A stretch of DNA of 64,000 nucleotides, from assembly GCA_001574975.1 (NCBI GenBank), contig KQ965750.1, positions 62,001 to 126,000 of the forward strand, read 5' to 3'. The notes under the pieces are model-generated. The model made no database searches. It saw only the letters and a program-made list of their open reading frames with translations, and was not told the origin of the DNA. Of this stretch, positions 37,001-52,000 are shown in pieces. Numbering within the stretch: the first letter of the stretch is position 1; each line of letters starts with the position of its first letter. Source of the DNA: Gonapodya prolifera JEL478 (Eukaryota; Monoblepharomycota; Monoblepharidomycetes; Monoblepharidales; Gonapodyaceae). A program made the position numbers and the translations under genes.

Positions 37001-40000
37001 TCTGCCAGTGAGCGTGTGGGCAGCTTAAGACCATCAGAAGCAATGTTTCGGTCTAGTGGGCTTGGATTGAGGTCTCCCATCGGTCGGTCGGGAGCAGGGA
37101 CTTCGCCTGTGTCCGTATCTTCGAATTGTATTGGATCAAAGGTACTCAGTTTACCGGTTGTATCGGCACTCACCTGCGTCCGCTAGTTTGCTGCTCTGAT
37201 CTTCTGACACAAAATGGTGAAATCACTTCAACACTCGGGTTCCCCCAGAATACACTGACCTCCTTCTTCTTTGGGATTCTGGTCTGACGTTGGTGACTTT
37301 ACATCGTCTTGATGAAATAGTTCAGGTCAACGGAATATAGGGAGATCCCGTTCCACAGGACTTGTTGCTCACACTCACGCTGTTCAGCTTCCTTCAAAAC
37401 ATCACCTTTGTCCTGCGACCGACTCTCCTCCTCCAACCTTCTGTTTTTTTCTTGGACCACTTCCCGGATGGCTCTTCTCACTGAGTTTAGAACTGTTTCT
37501 GGGGTACTCTTCGCATCTATTAGCTGAAAGGCAGACGCGATTATCAGCAACCTTCGTGAAGAATACGATTCGAAGAGTTAGAGCTCACCTGTAAGTTTCG
37601 AAACCTAAAGTACCAGTCCCGCAGAAGCTCTTCTTGTTCTTCGTAAGCGGCGATCTTCACGTGGAGTTGGTCTGTGTCGTCCACGGGTACAAGCTTCTCC
37701 AACAACCCCTGTGGGTCAAGTGCTCTGTGAATATATCTCCAAACGCATTCAAATCAGTTTCCAATCAACAAACCGGGACTTCCGTCGGAGGAGGATTGTA
37801 GTCCAAATGATACACTGTCTTTGTTTCCGGATCTATGAGCTGGCCCGCCGCTCGATTGAAGGCAGTGTCATTGTCCACGTCGAGGAGGATTACCGCATCA
37901 AGAGCGCTAGTCGGGCGTGGTTCATCATTTTGAGAACTTTCGCCAGTGGTTTGCGCGAGTAGAGATTTCGGTTTCGGCGCTTTCCCTTCATTGTCTTTAC
38001 CATCATTGGGTCGTTTGTCTTTCGACCGCTTCAGATTTCCGGGCTTCACAGGCTTAGGATCTTCGTATCTGAAAAATGGATTTTCTTGATTGGAAAATGC
38101 GGGAAAATTTAAGAATGTGAGTGCATTACCCTGATAGTTCTTTCTCCAGGAGCTGGGCTTGATTCCTATTCCTGGGAAAGTCAGACAAAATCCAGCCCCC
38201 TGGAGGACTTCCATCGGCGGGAGCGCTGATCTGGTTGACATACTCCACAACAAGAGACACTAGCAATGCGTCATCGGGGCTACGGCCTTCAAGAAGCGCC
38301 ATTTGAAGCTTGGAAGCGGTGCCTAGTCGATCTTTCCGGTCCTTTGAGCTATTGGCTTTCGACCCGCCTTTCTGCTTCACAGTATCGAGATCCTTAGTGA
38401 CGGAACTAGGAAATATGAAACCAGCAGCGGATGGGTATTTACCCATGTCTCAAACCAGAATGTGAATTTACAACACACTTAACGGCATCCTTAATGATTT
38501 CATCCAGCATCAGTAGCTTCAAACCATAATCATCCGCAAGCTTCAGGGCAACTTGATCCACCCCGCTGAAGGGTTTTCCCACGACCGCAATTTTCAATGG
38601 AGCTGCCGGAATAAGGGGCTCGTGCGCCTCCAACTCAGGTTCAGCAATGATATCAAATATATGTTTAACAATCCGACCCAGAATTTCATTGTTCGAGACC
38701 ACGTTCTGTGGTGGAGAACCTGTGCGGGGAGCGAGAGGAGGCCAGTGTCCGGTTTCCGATAGATAATCATTCAACTCGCTGTCATCGAGGATTTGGGAGC
38801 TTTCCGGGATCAAGGAAGGAGTAAGGTCGGGAGACACGACTTCGTTGGGGATCGCAACAGGAGTCTCCCATCCCACCCTGTCCTGCGGAAGGTCAATCTC
38901 GCGATAAGTTTGGAGAGATTTTCCTGCTATGAACAGAGTCTTCCATTCGCGCATGAGTTTGGAAGGAATGAAACCGTCTGCCAGGGAACGCTGTTCGAAC
39001 ATCTACCTCAAAATCGATCAGAACAGTCAACCCGCTTTAAGCAATCACGACGGCGTACTTTGAGAGCGAGATCGAGAATTTGTTCCGTTACTTCACGGCA
39101 CACTTTAGCATGCCGTTTCCTTTTTGCATTTTGCTTTTTGTCCACCACCTCTTGATGTTGTTGCGCAATTGCTGCAGCATTTCGTTCACGGGTTTCTTGA
39201 ATTTGCTGGGACAGAGATCGCTCGCGCGAAAGGGCTTCTTGGTAGTCCTGTTCCCGTCGTAGAGCATATTGCGCTTCTCGAAATATGCGATTCTGTCGCA
39301 TTATTTCTTTCTCTTGTCGTACTTGAACGAGCCTGATGACACCGATTGACCAATCACGGGACATTCCATCTTGAACAAAAGCAAAAAATGCAAACCCACT
39401 GCTGGGCAATCCTTCTCTCCTGCTTCGAAACTTTTGTCAGCTTCGCAACAAGTAAAGATTCGAATGTCTCTGCATCCAGGCGCTCTTGTTCTCTTTGTTG
39501 GGTCAGCAGCTCCTTCCTCCGAACTTGTTCCCGTTCGCGGCGGTTCGCCTCTTCTTCAACCTTCTTCACCTATAGGGGCGGTCAGCGCTCCATCGTAAGA
39601 ACAAACCGTCGCCTTACACACTGAACACTTACCCGCAGCTTTTCCACTATTTCTTTCCCCTCCTTGTTGCTACCCTCCGAAAGAAGCTTTCTCTGCATTT
39701 GCTTGGCTCTCGCATGTCCCTCCTGCAGGGACGATGTGCCTGGCCCAATAGGTGTGAGGTCAATTGAGGACGAGGAAGCAGTGGCTGGTGCTACTGTTGC
39801 CGACTCTAAATTATTGACTGGAGAGGTAGAGGACGAAAGAGAACTGCCTTCGAGTGATCGTTCAAACGCCGATACTGCACTTTGAAACGTTTCAGCGATG
39901 CGTCGCTTCTTGGACTGACCGACAAGGACGCCGGTAAGTGGCGTTTGGACGCTCACAAAACATAAGAAAACGTACGTCTTCAGCAGCTTTCTCCTTAGCC

Positions 40001-41133
40001 TGTTTCATCAAAAGCGCAGCCTCCTTCACGGCCTTCTGCTCGGCAGCAAAGTCTACAATATTTTTTGGTGGACGTTGGTATGGCGCTGCTTTACGAGCAG
40101 GCTTGGTCTGGTCAGAAGTGTGCTGTGTAGTCGAAGAGGAGGAAGCGTGGCCCTTGAGACGTGGTTGTACAGAATTACGAGATACTTGTTCATGTGATTT
40201 TGCGGTGGGGTCAGATGAAGATTTCAGGGGCTGTTTCTGGGTGTCCAACAGTGCATAAGAATGCGATGATACACAAGGTTCGATGATGTTGCGGTCACCT
40301 ACCATTGTCGCTTTCATTTTTTCAGTCTTTTCCTTCTCTTTCACCATCGCGAACTGCGCTTCCTCGGTCCTCCGTAGCTTTGCTTTCAAGCGTTCGGCAA
40401 AAAATGCATGCTCGCGCTCGAGAAACGCAGCTTGGACAGGGTGAGGGAAGGTCGGTGGAGGAAGTGGTGGGGGTGACCCGAACACAGGGACTGAGAGAGT
40501 GGCTCAGAGTGTGGCAATATTCGGACGAGTTGGCAACTCATCCTCCGTCCGCCGCTCGGGACACTGAAGGACAAACCTACCTCTCTCATTTCGATGGGAG
40601 GACATGGAATGTTCATGACTACTCATCCCCCCTGCTGGTGAGTCTGGTCTAATAAATTCGTCATCAACCTTCGCTGGCGCTGCTGCATCCAAGCGCCCTT
40701 CCGAATGTCCGATTTCTGAGGCGGTATATGTGTCCGTAGGTACATCCCACTTCCCAATATTAGAGACTTCAATTGGCTCCTCCATCGTTCTGGCCTGAGC
40801 CGCTAGGCGACCAAGTGCTGATTTAACTTGATATAAGAGTTTCGCAGCGTTTCCCGGCTTGCAATGAATAATGTCAAAGGCGAAAGTCGAGGAAATCTTC
40901 ACCCCAAGTCTCTCCCTGAGAATGCGCTCCAGCAGTGTGAAGTTTCTGATTGCGACTTCAGGCTTTGATGAATTCGCTACCTCGCCCAGAAGATCTCCGC
41001 CTACGCCGTGGCGACTCAGTATCTCAGCAAATAGATAACCATTCGCGAACGCCGCATCCAGCTGATCCGATGTAATTGGGGATGCGCTGAGATGTACGTC
41101 GCCATTGATCCACTGGGCCAGTGTGTGCGACAT
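34089..41133 (-). CDS. SPEF2: SPEF2 (KPL2/CPC1), central-pair axonemal protein
   Basis: SPEF2 is a large projection protein of the axonemal central pair (Chlamydomonas CPC1), needed for normal flagellar beating. I choose the start MSHTLAQWINGDVHLSASP at 41133 because it matches the N-terminus of animal SPEF2. It opens the CH-like (DUF1042) domain, which ends 'KPGNAAKLLYQVKSALGRL' near 40800. Then come long charged coiled-coil exons (about 39000-40480: KAKLRRTEEAQFAMVKEKEK; EANRREREQVRRKELL). An adenylate-kinase-like domain at about 38100-38650 reads 'IAVVGKPFSGVDQVALKLA' and 'GGWILSDFPRNRNQAQLLE'. Charged regions with IQ/coil character follow, and C-terminal EF-hand-like parts ('FETGSVNWREFLLL' near 35070-35130; 'LGELYTILHNSVEIVGE' near 34380-34440), ending at 34089. 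The P-loop Lys of the kinase domain is Val. More than 15 introns; the long size is normal for the family. Confidence 0.9.
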
Positions 41134-41319
41134 CCCGATTTGTACGGCTTCCGTTTGATGGCTTTCTCGAGTTCCGGAACGTCCAAAACTCAGAACGCCA
41201 ATCGGAATACCTCGTCCCGTTTGCAGTCTATTGTTGCGCAATGACCGAAAACAACTGTTGAAGCAAGAGTCACGTTTCCAAAAGACACTCTAGACGGAAC
41301 ACAAATTCGAATTTACAAA

Positions 41320-42822
41320 TCAAGACATTATAAGCGTCACAATCGTTAAAACCCCAATCATGAGAAAGATACGGGAGAGGAATTGCTGTTGCGATGCACG
41401 ATCGATCATCATTTGAGGTTGGGTTGCAGAGGTAGGGCTTTGAGAGGGGGATGCTCTGCTCGGAAAGCCGCCCGAATGAATTGATGAGGAAGAGCCCGAG
41501 GGACGACCCGCACCGAAATTCTGCAAAAGAAAGGTGATAGAAAAGAGTTGGAGTAAATCGAAGACTTCAGTGATGAGCTACCTCGGGACTCGCCAGCTCC
41601 ATTCCAAAGAGTCCCGGGAAGAAACCTAATCCAGCTGAAACTGCGAATTGGTGTCCGCCAAAGCTCCCTTGGAAGTGCGGACCGGGGAAAAGACCAAATG
41701 GGGCGCGGAAGTTTGCCGCCGGAGGTGGATCTGGTTCGGGTCGCTGTGCAGGTGGCCGAGGCGTCTCTGTTCGTAGACGGGGGTCAATTTTCCGAGAGCC
41801 TCGTGCGTAGAGAGGAATAACCTGCGTGATAAGAGGTTCACAGTAAGACATTTGTAGCTTTGACGTTCCCTCCTTGATTCATCCAATCACATCACTCCAC
41901 TCGGTGTTCATCGAGCCTCCCGCCAATCTTTTCAACTCACCGTCTCCTTTTTCACGCCTGCTTTGCACACGGGACATACTCCTGACATGCCCGGCCCAGC
42001 ACGCTCAAGCCAACGCGCCAAGCAGGGCCAGCAGAAAAGGTGTCCACACACAGTGACGACAGGATCAGCGGCCACTTCGAAGCTAAAATGCACAAGATGC
42101 AGTCAGTAAGACGATAGTATGAGATGTCGACAAGGCGACAAAGACTGCGGCATCAGTGCTTCTTCATCCAGAAGGGTCCCCATCAGCCCGCACACATCTC
42201 CCAGTCCAGCTTCACCAGCCTGTCGATGGAATATAATTTGTCTAACTAACCATATGTTGCATTCGAATTCCCCGCCCTCTTCTTGCGGCAAGGACCCTGG
42301 TACTGTCGTCGACTCAGGTGAGGTTGCTGTAGTAGGTTGAGGTTCCGCGGAGGAGGAGGAGGAAGGGGGGGGGTTCGTCGTGGAGGAAGTGTGGAGAGGG
42401 GATAAAGCCGGTGACTGGTTGGTGGTATTGGAACCCGGTGACGATGAGCCGTCTCCCTTGGGAAATTCGGAAGCCCGTCCATTTTCTTCAGTGTTCGTCA
42501 CTCCAGACGCAACAAGCTCGGTAGAAGGATTGGGTGAAGTCGGAGAGACCGACAAATTGCCTTGGCCTTCTCCCCGTTCTACCAACGTTACAACAGTCCG
42601 GTCCGATTCAGCTGTACTTCCAGCTCCCTCGCCAATAAATCTACGCCGCAGAAGCGCCGCTTCGCGGGAGGGTGGCAGTGTGGATGTCGGGAAATGTGTT
42701 GGCTGACTCGACCTGTCCATCACTTCTCCGTGACCGTGATCGAGGAACGGAGTAGGTGCGGTTTCATTTCCTGTTCCTCCCCCGTCGTCATCTGGCGACG
42801 CGGCTGGAGACGGAGTACTCAT
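41320..42822 (-). CDS. RNF5/RNF185-like: Membrane-anchored RING E3 ubiquitin ligase, RNF5/RNF185 type
   Basis: RNF5/RNF185 ligases sit in the ER or outer mitochondrial membrane and act in ER-associated degradation. Start MSTPSPAASPDDDG at 42822. The first ~195 residues are Ser/Thr/Pro-rich and probably disordered, unlike the short N-termini of animal homologues. The RING is joined across an intron inside a Cys codon: 'EFECNIC' + 'FEVAADPVVTVCGHLFCWPC' + LARWL + 'GVCPVCKAGVKKE'. All eight C3HC4 ligands are present, and the DPVVTxCGHLFCWPCL core is diagnostic. The C-terminal part has Gly/Phe/Pro-rich sequence (FRAPFGLFPGPHF). A tail anchor, 'FLSRIFLMIGVLTIVTLIM', ends at 41320. One hydrophobic segment is seen; animal proteins have two. 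Tandem with SPEF2 (187 bp) and katanin (about 45 bp). Confidence 0.88.
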
Positions 42823-42867
42823 AACTTCGGTGAGGTTTGGGTGGAACGGAGCTTGTCAATTCTCAAT

Positions 42868-45657
<2,790 letters not shown>

Positions 45658-45839
45658 TTGTTGGGATTGAGTGCGAATGTGATAATCGTGGAATTGACGA
45701 AGAAAGTTGAAGCGGTGACTTGAAATGGCAGATCCAACCATTTTTTCATCGGAAAAAGCATTATAATTACTAGATCCTCTACATCGTCCAACCGAATGTC
45801 ACTTCACATGTCTCCCTCCCATTCTGCCCCTCACACCGT

Positions 45840-48554
45840 TCACACCCCCCGCTCACCACCCCTCCGCCGCTCCCTCCCCCACGCCTCCTTGGACGCCTTC
45901 TTCTCCTCCCTACGCTCCCGCTTCGCCGCTTTGACGGCCTCCTTCCGCGCCCGCTTCTCCTCCGCCGTTTCCCCCTTCACCCGCGCAGGCAGCACCAAGC
46001 GAGGCGCCACACTCTCCCCATCATCCTCCTCCGAATCAGACGCGCCTCCTGCCGACACGTCGCGCGCGGGTTTGCCCACCGCAGTGTCTGTACGCCCGAC
46101 GCGCTTGGCGGCAGCATCCGCCAAGTTCACAATGGGCATACCCGAGCGCTTATCCACCTCGACGACCTCAACGACGCCAATCCGCCCCCTCGTCACGACC
46201 GTCTCGCCCATCTCCTCCCCAACGCCGCGCTTCTTCTTGGGCGCCGCGCCCTCCCTGACCACGGTGGGCCGGTTGTAGATGTTGGTGTACGCCGTCAGGG
46301 CCGTCTGCACGTCCCACCTCCGCTCCTCATCGTCCACATCCGACCGTTCGTCCAGCAGCACGTCCTCCTCCTCCTCGCCAATTGCTCCAGCGGCAGCGGC
46401 GCGAGCAATGACCTCGGTCGTGACGGTGTCCCGCAGTCCCGCGCGCAGCTCTTCCAGTTGCCCAGCGCCAATAGCCCGCGCGTCGTCCCGAGGGACTTCC
46501 TGCCGGGGGCCGACGCCACCTTTGGGTGCAGTGGCAAGGAACTCGTCCAGGACGCGGTCGATGTGCTCCGGAAGTGGAACATCTTCCCCGTCCTCATCGT
46601 CGCCGCCGTCGTCATCTTCGTCATCAGCTCCATCCTTCTCGTCACCATCCTCTTCGTCCTCCTCCTCCCACTCGTCTTCATCGCCGTCCGCCTCTTCGAC
46701 CACGACAACTTCCTCTTCCCGCCTAGCCTCCTTCGCGGCAGGCTTGTCGCTGAACACACCGCGAATACCCCGCGGATCCAACTCGCCAACCTTATCGTCC
46801 TCATACTCGTCCAGGACCTAGCGTTCGCGGGTAAAGAATCCAACAGGGGATGTCACACAAAGTCACAACCCAAACCCACACCACCACCACCACTCACCCG
46901 CTCAAACCGCTCATCCACGCCCCGCATCCACTTACTCCTCTCAACCGCCGCACTCGTCATACTCAGCCCCGTCCCGACCGACCTCAAATCGTCCATTGTG
47001 CGCGCCCCGGGCCGAGCATACCGTCGCCTCCGTTCATCGTCCCCGTCGTCATCATCCTCATCCTCGGACCCACCAGACCCATCATCGGAGGCGTCCTCGC
47101 CACGTTTCTGCGCCCGCTTGTACTTGCCAAACTCTTTCATCCACGCCGGTCGCCCCGCGTCGTCCTCGTCCTCGCCCGCATCGGCGCCGGCGTCGTCGAA
47201 GCGCGGGTCGCGCTGGTCGAACCACCCGTCGTCCCCGCCGTCGTCGTTCTCGCCGCCGCCCCCGGCCGTGTCCAGTTGGCGCAGCATGTCGTCGAACCCG
47301 GCCTCTTCGGCGTCTGAGACGTCCGAGGACACGTCAAAGTCCACGTCCAATTCTGCCTCATCGTCCACTTCGGCCGCGGGAACTGGCACGGCAACATCAG
47401 ACGTCTCACCGCCCGACTTCGACGCCGCAGCACCGGCACCACGCGCCTTCCCCGTGGCAGCTTTCGGCTTGGGTATGACAGTCCTGACCACATACGCCTC
47501 GTCGTCCAGAGCATACAGTGCCTCGCGCACTCTCGGATCCACCGCAAATATATCGTCCGCCCCCGGCGCGGCCCGATTCAGCATGCCGACGTCCTCCTCC
47601 CACCCAGACGGCAGGGCCTCTGCAGGCACGTCGTCCTTGAAGCGCACTTTTCCCTTATCCTTGTCGGCCGCGCGGGCCTCGGACGCCGTCGGCTTGCGGG
47701 GCACGAACACACCACCCGGTGCGGCGCCGATGGGACGCAGGTGCGTCGTGTAGTCGTAGTCGAGGTCGGGAAAGAAGATGCCGTGTAGGGCGGCGGTGCC
47801 GGGCGTTCTGGAGGTCTTGGATGGGCGTCCCGGTGCTGCTGGTGCTGGTTGGGCGGCGGCTGGGGTGAAGCGAGGTGGTTGGGGAGGTGGCGAGGGTGTG
47901 AGCGAGATGGTGTGATGAGCCACAGGGCGGTTACGTGGTTACGTTGTTACGGGACATGAAATCGTTTGGAATCACGGGTGGTGTATTTGAAACTCACGTG
48001 CCGATTTCCCAGCGGTCCCAGCTGCACCTTGCGACCCCGACGGCCGCTTCGCACCCGATGCATCTGCACCATGCTCTCCATCCTCGCTCGCATCGTCAAA
48101 CTGGCCCTCGTCGCCTTCATCGTCTTCCACATCCTCCCCGTCCTCCCCATCCCAATCCTCGTCGTCCGAATCGTCATGCTCGCCGTGTCTCAGCACGCCC
48201 TGTCCACCCGGCCTGACGACAAAGGACGGATCGTCGCCGTCAAAGTCCTGCGGGTCGGTGTGTGCGAATCGGTCATCGAGGGAGGTGGGTTTTGGGTTTT
48301 TCTAGCGAGCATCGTCCAAAAAACATGGCACGCAGGAGAGAAGTAACATCAGCACGAGAGAATCGACTGCCATGGCATCACCCGCCACGCAGGCACCCAC
48401 GCACTTTTGCGATGTTTGGTGAGATATCCGTCTCGAGCAGCACGTATTTCGAGGCTGCATCGTCTGCGAGTGCGGGGTCTCTCTGCGATCTGTGCACGAC
48501 CTTGAAGTGGCGCGCGCTGTGCCGGTCGATGAACTCCTTCCGCTTCTTGCCCAT
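45840..48554 (-). CDS. LTV1: LTV1, 40S ribosome assembly and export factor
   Basis: LTV1 binds the pre-40S head with Enp1 and Rps3 and is phosphorylated by casein kinase 1 before release. Start MGKKRKEFIDRHSARHFKVV at 48554, then HRSQRDPALADD, which is the conserved LTV1 opening (M-G-K-K-..-F-I-D-..-HRSQRDP). Central acidic exons (DDSDDEDWDGEDGEDVEDDE near 48130-48180) are typical. After an intron (about 47895-47985) comes 'LDYDYTTHLRPIG', matching the F-x-D-D-Y-D-Y-x-x-H-L-[RK] motif, then acidic stretches. The last exon contains 'DKRSGMPIVNLADAAAKR' and a very basic end (KRERREEKKASKEAWGR). Three introns are seen. The strongly skewed GC-rich acidic coding gives large antisense open frames, which I do not regard as genes. 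Tandem with katanin (about 180 bp) and divergent from the Kv channel gene. Confidence 0.9.
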
Positions 48555-49009
48555 CGTCGCTTTGCGTTTTCTCCTTTGCTGCGGTCGGTCTGCAATGGGC
48601 TGTGGCCACTCGCAAAGTGTGGACTACACTTGCACTAGTAACTCAACACATGTCAGATGCTATGCACGATGTATGAGCTTGCTTGATCTTGTCTGGCTAT
48701 TCTTGTCTTGCATGCTTTTGTTTTTCTCTCGACCCAAGGTGCACCCAACTCACACCCACCGCTTCTGTACACGAACTGTTCCGGCCCTCGTGTGAGGCTT
48801 CGGTGCCCATCCAACCACACTGCACAGCTAAAAATGGACGAGGAAAGTAGCGGCGCAAAGCAAAGGCGCACACTAAATAGAAATGAAAATACAGGGGATA
48901 CCCCGAGCCAGGGACAAAATTTAATCTTTGTGGCGCAGCACGTGTTGGGGGTTGCAAGTGATCGCCGAGAAACGTGGGATTGTGAGGTTCACCGACCTTT
49001 CTGCCCTCA
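48555..49009. promoter_or_regulatory. Divergent intergenic region between LTV1 and the Kv channel gene
   Basis: About 455 bp separate the two divergent starts and must hold both promoters and 5' UTRs. No clear TATA box or named element was recognised. An AT-rich patch lies at about 48870-48900. Confidence 0.5.
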
Positions 49010-52000
49010 ATGGATTCTGCGATTCTGGGCGCGGTGGCGGAGCGCGAGCTGCAGGACGAAATCGAAGAGGAATCGTGGCGCAGAGAGGTCGAGCTGCGAC
49101 GACGACGGTCGAGGTCCAGACGGAGGTCGGACGCTGACGGCGAGAGGCACAGGCACCACACTCACGTGGCGTGCGTACTCCCGCGAGCGACGGGGGGGGT
49201 TTCTGGCGCTGGTGGCACCTAACACAACCGATGGCCGCGTCCGATCCGGCTTCCGGGTTTCGGGGTTTTCTTGTGTGTGTTGTTTTCCCACTCTCAGGCA
49301 CCACCACCACAACGATGCCAACCCCGCACCACCACCGCGACCAGACGAGACCATCGTTCCAATCCTCGACGACGCAGACGACATCGAGACCGACCCCGCG
49401 CCGCCCTCTGCTCCCGCGGGGGACATGGCCGCGCCCCGCGCCAAACACAAGGTCAAGGCCCTCGTCGATCCCACCACGGGGGAGGCCCGGGCCGTGTCCC
49501 ACCACGACCCAGACCACGACGACAATGACGACACGCACTCCGAGTCCCACAGCGATGGCAGCCGCCACACGTCCTCGGGCACACACAGCGGCGGGCGGGG
49601 CACACGAGCCCGCCGCACCCGCACGGCTACCGGGACAGAGACAGGCAGCCACACCTCGGACACCGGCGACGAAACGTCCACATTCAACCCTTTCGGGACG
49701 GACGCCGGGTACGGCGCCACGTTCGGGTTCCCCTACTACCCCACGGGCACCATGACGACCACCGCGGGCAGCGACACCGACTCGGTCGCGCGCGTGGGCG
49801 GGAAATTCGGGAGCTACCTCGACGCAGGGACGGTCCACACCACCCACCACGGCGCGAGTCTCGGCCTCGGCCCCAAGTCAAAGCGTGACCTGCTCATTGA
49901 AGAAGCTGCAAAGCGGCTCCCCGTGTGGCGCCGTGAAGTGCGCATGTTTATGCGTGACCACAAGAGCAGTCGATGGGCGCATGTGTTTCACCTCATTTTC
50001 ATCGCCGCGGTGCTCATCAGCACGACCAGTATGGTGAGTCTTTCTTTGGGGGGGGGGGGGGGGTCGAGCGCAGCGAGCCCGAGGACTAAGCGCGAAGCGC
50101 TGACCAAGGAGTCCGCCGGAGGCGATTTCCACGAAGGAGGGAAGGAAGCTCGTATGGCCTTGGTGACTGACCTGTCCTGTCCAACTTCACACTCGTACGA
50201 CCCTGCCTGGACGGACCTGACGATCCTAGTGCATCGCCACCCTCCCCGGCGTCGAAACCTCGGACGCGGCCCACGTCGTCTTCTTCGCACTCGAAATGAC
50301 GTGCGGTTTCATCTTCACAGTGGAGATCGTCCTCGAAGTCCTTGCCATGGTAAGTCTCTCACCCCTTTTCAGCATCTTGAATGCCCCCACGCAATAACCT
50401 GGATCTCCCATACCACCTTGTTTATCGGCCCCTTCGCACGCGCACACGCACAGGCTTCGCCGTGGGAACTCCTCTCGTGGACATTCGCCATCGACATATG
50501 CGCCACTGCACCCGTGAGTCCACCTGTTTTCGCACCACACCGCACCACGGTTCACACCCACCACACTCCTGTCTACCTGGCACTCTCCCACCCCGCCTCC
50601 AGATCTGGATCGAGCTGCTCTACACGGTCGGCATCGGCCAAGACCCTATCCGCAACTCGGTCGGATTCACGGGCCTCGCCGTCCTGCGTGTGCTCCGTCT
50701 TCTACGGGTGCTGCGTTTGTTCATGATCGCGGGACAGAGGTGGGTCTTAGCGCCGTCCTTGAGTGCTGCTGGGCGCAGTGTCTGAGTTTTACTTTGCGAT
50801 GGCAGTTCTAAGATTCAGTTGCTGTTTGGTAAGCGCGCTGTCGGACAGTTGGGTCCCCAAGTACCACAATAACCTGGCGTTCGCTCGTTCAAGCTGCACT
50901 CATGGAATCAAGCAACGGGATCCTCGCGCTGATGTGAGTACTCGCCGCATGCCGCCTCACCCATCGGTACACACATCTGAACCGCCTCCATTTCCACCTG
51001 CCACACACCAGCTACGCCCTCGCGATCCTGGTCGTCTTTTTTGCCACACTCCTCTACTACGCCGAGCAAACGGGCGAGTACTCCAAGGAGGGATACCTGT
51101 ACTACACGGAAGACGACAGGTGCGTATACTCTGTTCCCTTTTCTCGTGGTGATGGTGTCATAATACATCCGCCTTCTTGACCAGCCTGAGTGCATTCAAC
51201 AGCATACCGCAGGTGAGAAGCAACGGATACTTTATAAGCCCCGGGGACAAGTTTCATCCCTTATTAACTTCTTCCAGGCATGTTGGTTTGTCCTCGTCAC
51301 TCTCGCAACAGTGAGCTGCAATCCCCTGCACACTTTTCGGTCTTGGTATGTGACATTTTATCCCGCCGCCCACAGATTGGATATGGAGACGTCACGCCAA
51401 AGACGTCACTCGGCAAAGCCATCTCCTCGGTCGCGATTGTGTGCTCTCTGTAAGCTTTGGTCTCTCCACCCTTCAAAGGTCGAATGTCTGATTTACACAT
51501 TCAAAACTCCGGCGCGCAGCTTCGTTATTGCGTTTCCCCTGACCATGATCACGTTCCAGTTCTCCCACATCTTGCGCCGCTGGGAGGCCAACAACCACGC
51601 GAAGATGGTTCGTCATTACACGAGCGCATTGAGTGTACCTCGGGCTCTTAATCACCCTTCATGTCTCGCCTTTCGCTACCCCTCCCCATCTCCCAGCTCC
51701 GCAGACGCCACATGAAGCTCGCTTCCAAGGAGGCGAAGCGAAAGCTCCGCGAGTCCGGCATGGAACCCAAGAAGCGGAAACGGAGGATCGCCCAGTTTGT
51801 TGAGAACGTGGAGCACGCCATGGAGCAAGCCGTCGAAAGCGCCCAGCACGCCGTGGAGAACGCGCTGAACTTGGAACACCATTCCTCGGGCGAGAACATT
51901 GGCGCTGCAGCGCCTGGGGCTGAAAAAGCGAAGAAGACTGGGGTTGGTGAGACCGAGAGCACTGGAGGCGCATCGGTGGAGGGTGCAAGAGGTACTGGTA

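Noticed and set aside
38100-38650. Reading the kinase-like part as a separate adenylate kinase gene
   Set aside because: It has no start codon of its own, lies between coiled-coil and charged exons on the same strand, and SPEF2 proteins are known to contain such a domain at this place.
46458-47753. 431-codon plus-strand open frame
   Set aside because: It is the antisense shadow of the acidic, GC-rich LTV1 exons. Ser/Arg/Pro-rich composition arises from the complementary Asp/Glu codons.
49171-49755. Plus-strand frame of 194 codons rich in Thr/Pro/Arg
   Set aside because: Out-of-frame overlap with the Kv channel N-terminal exon, whose own frame leads into S1.
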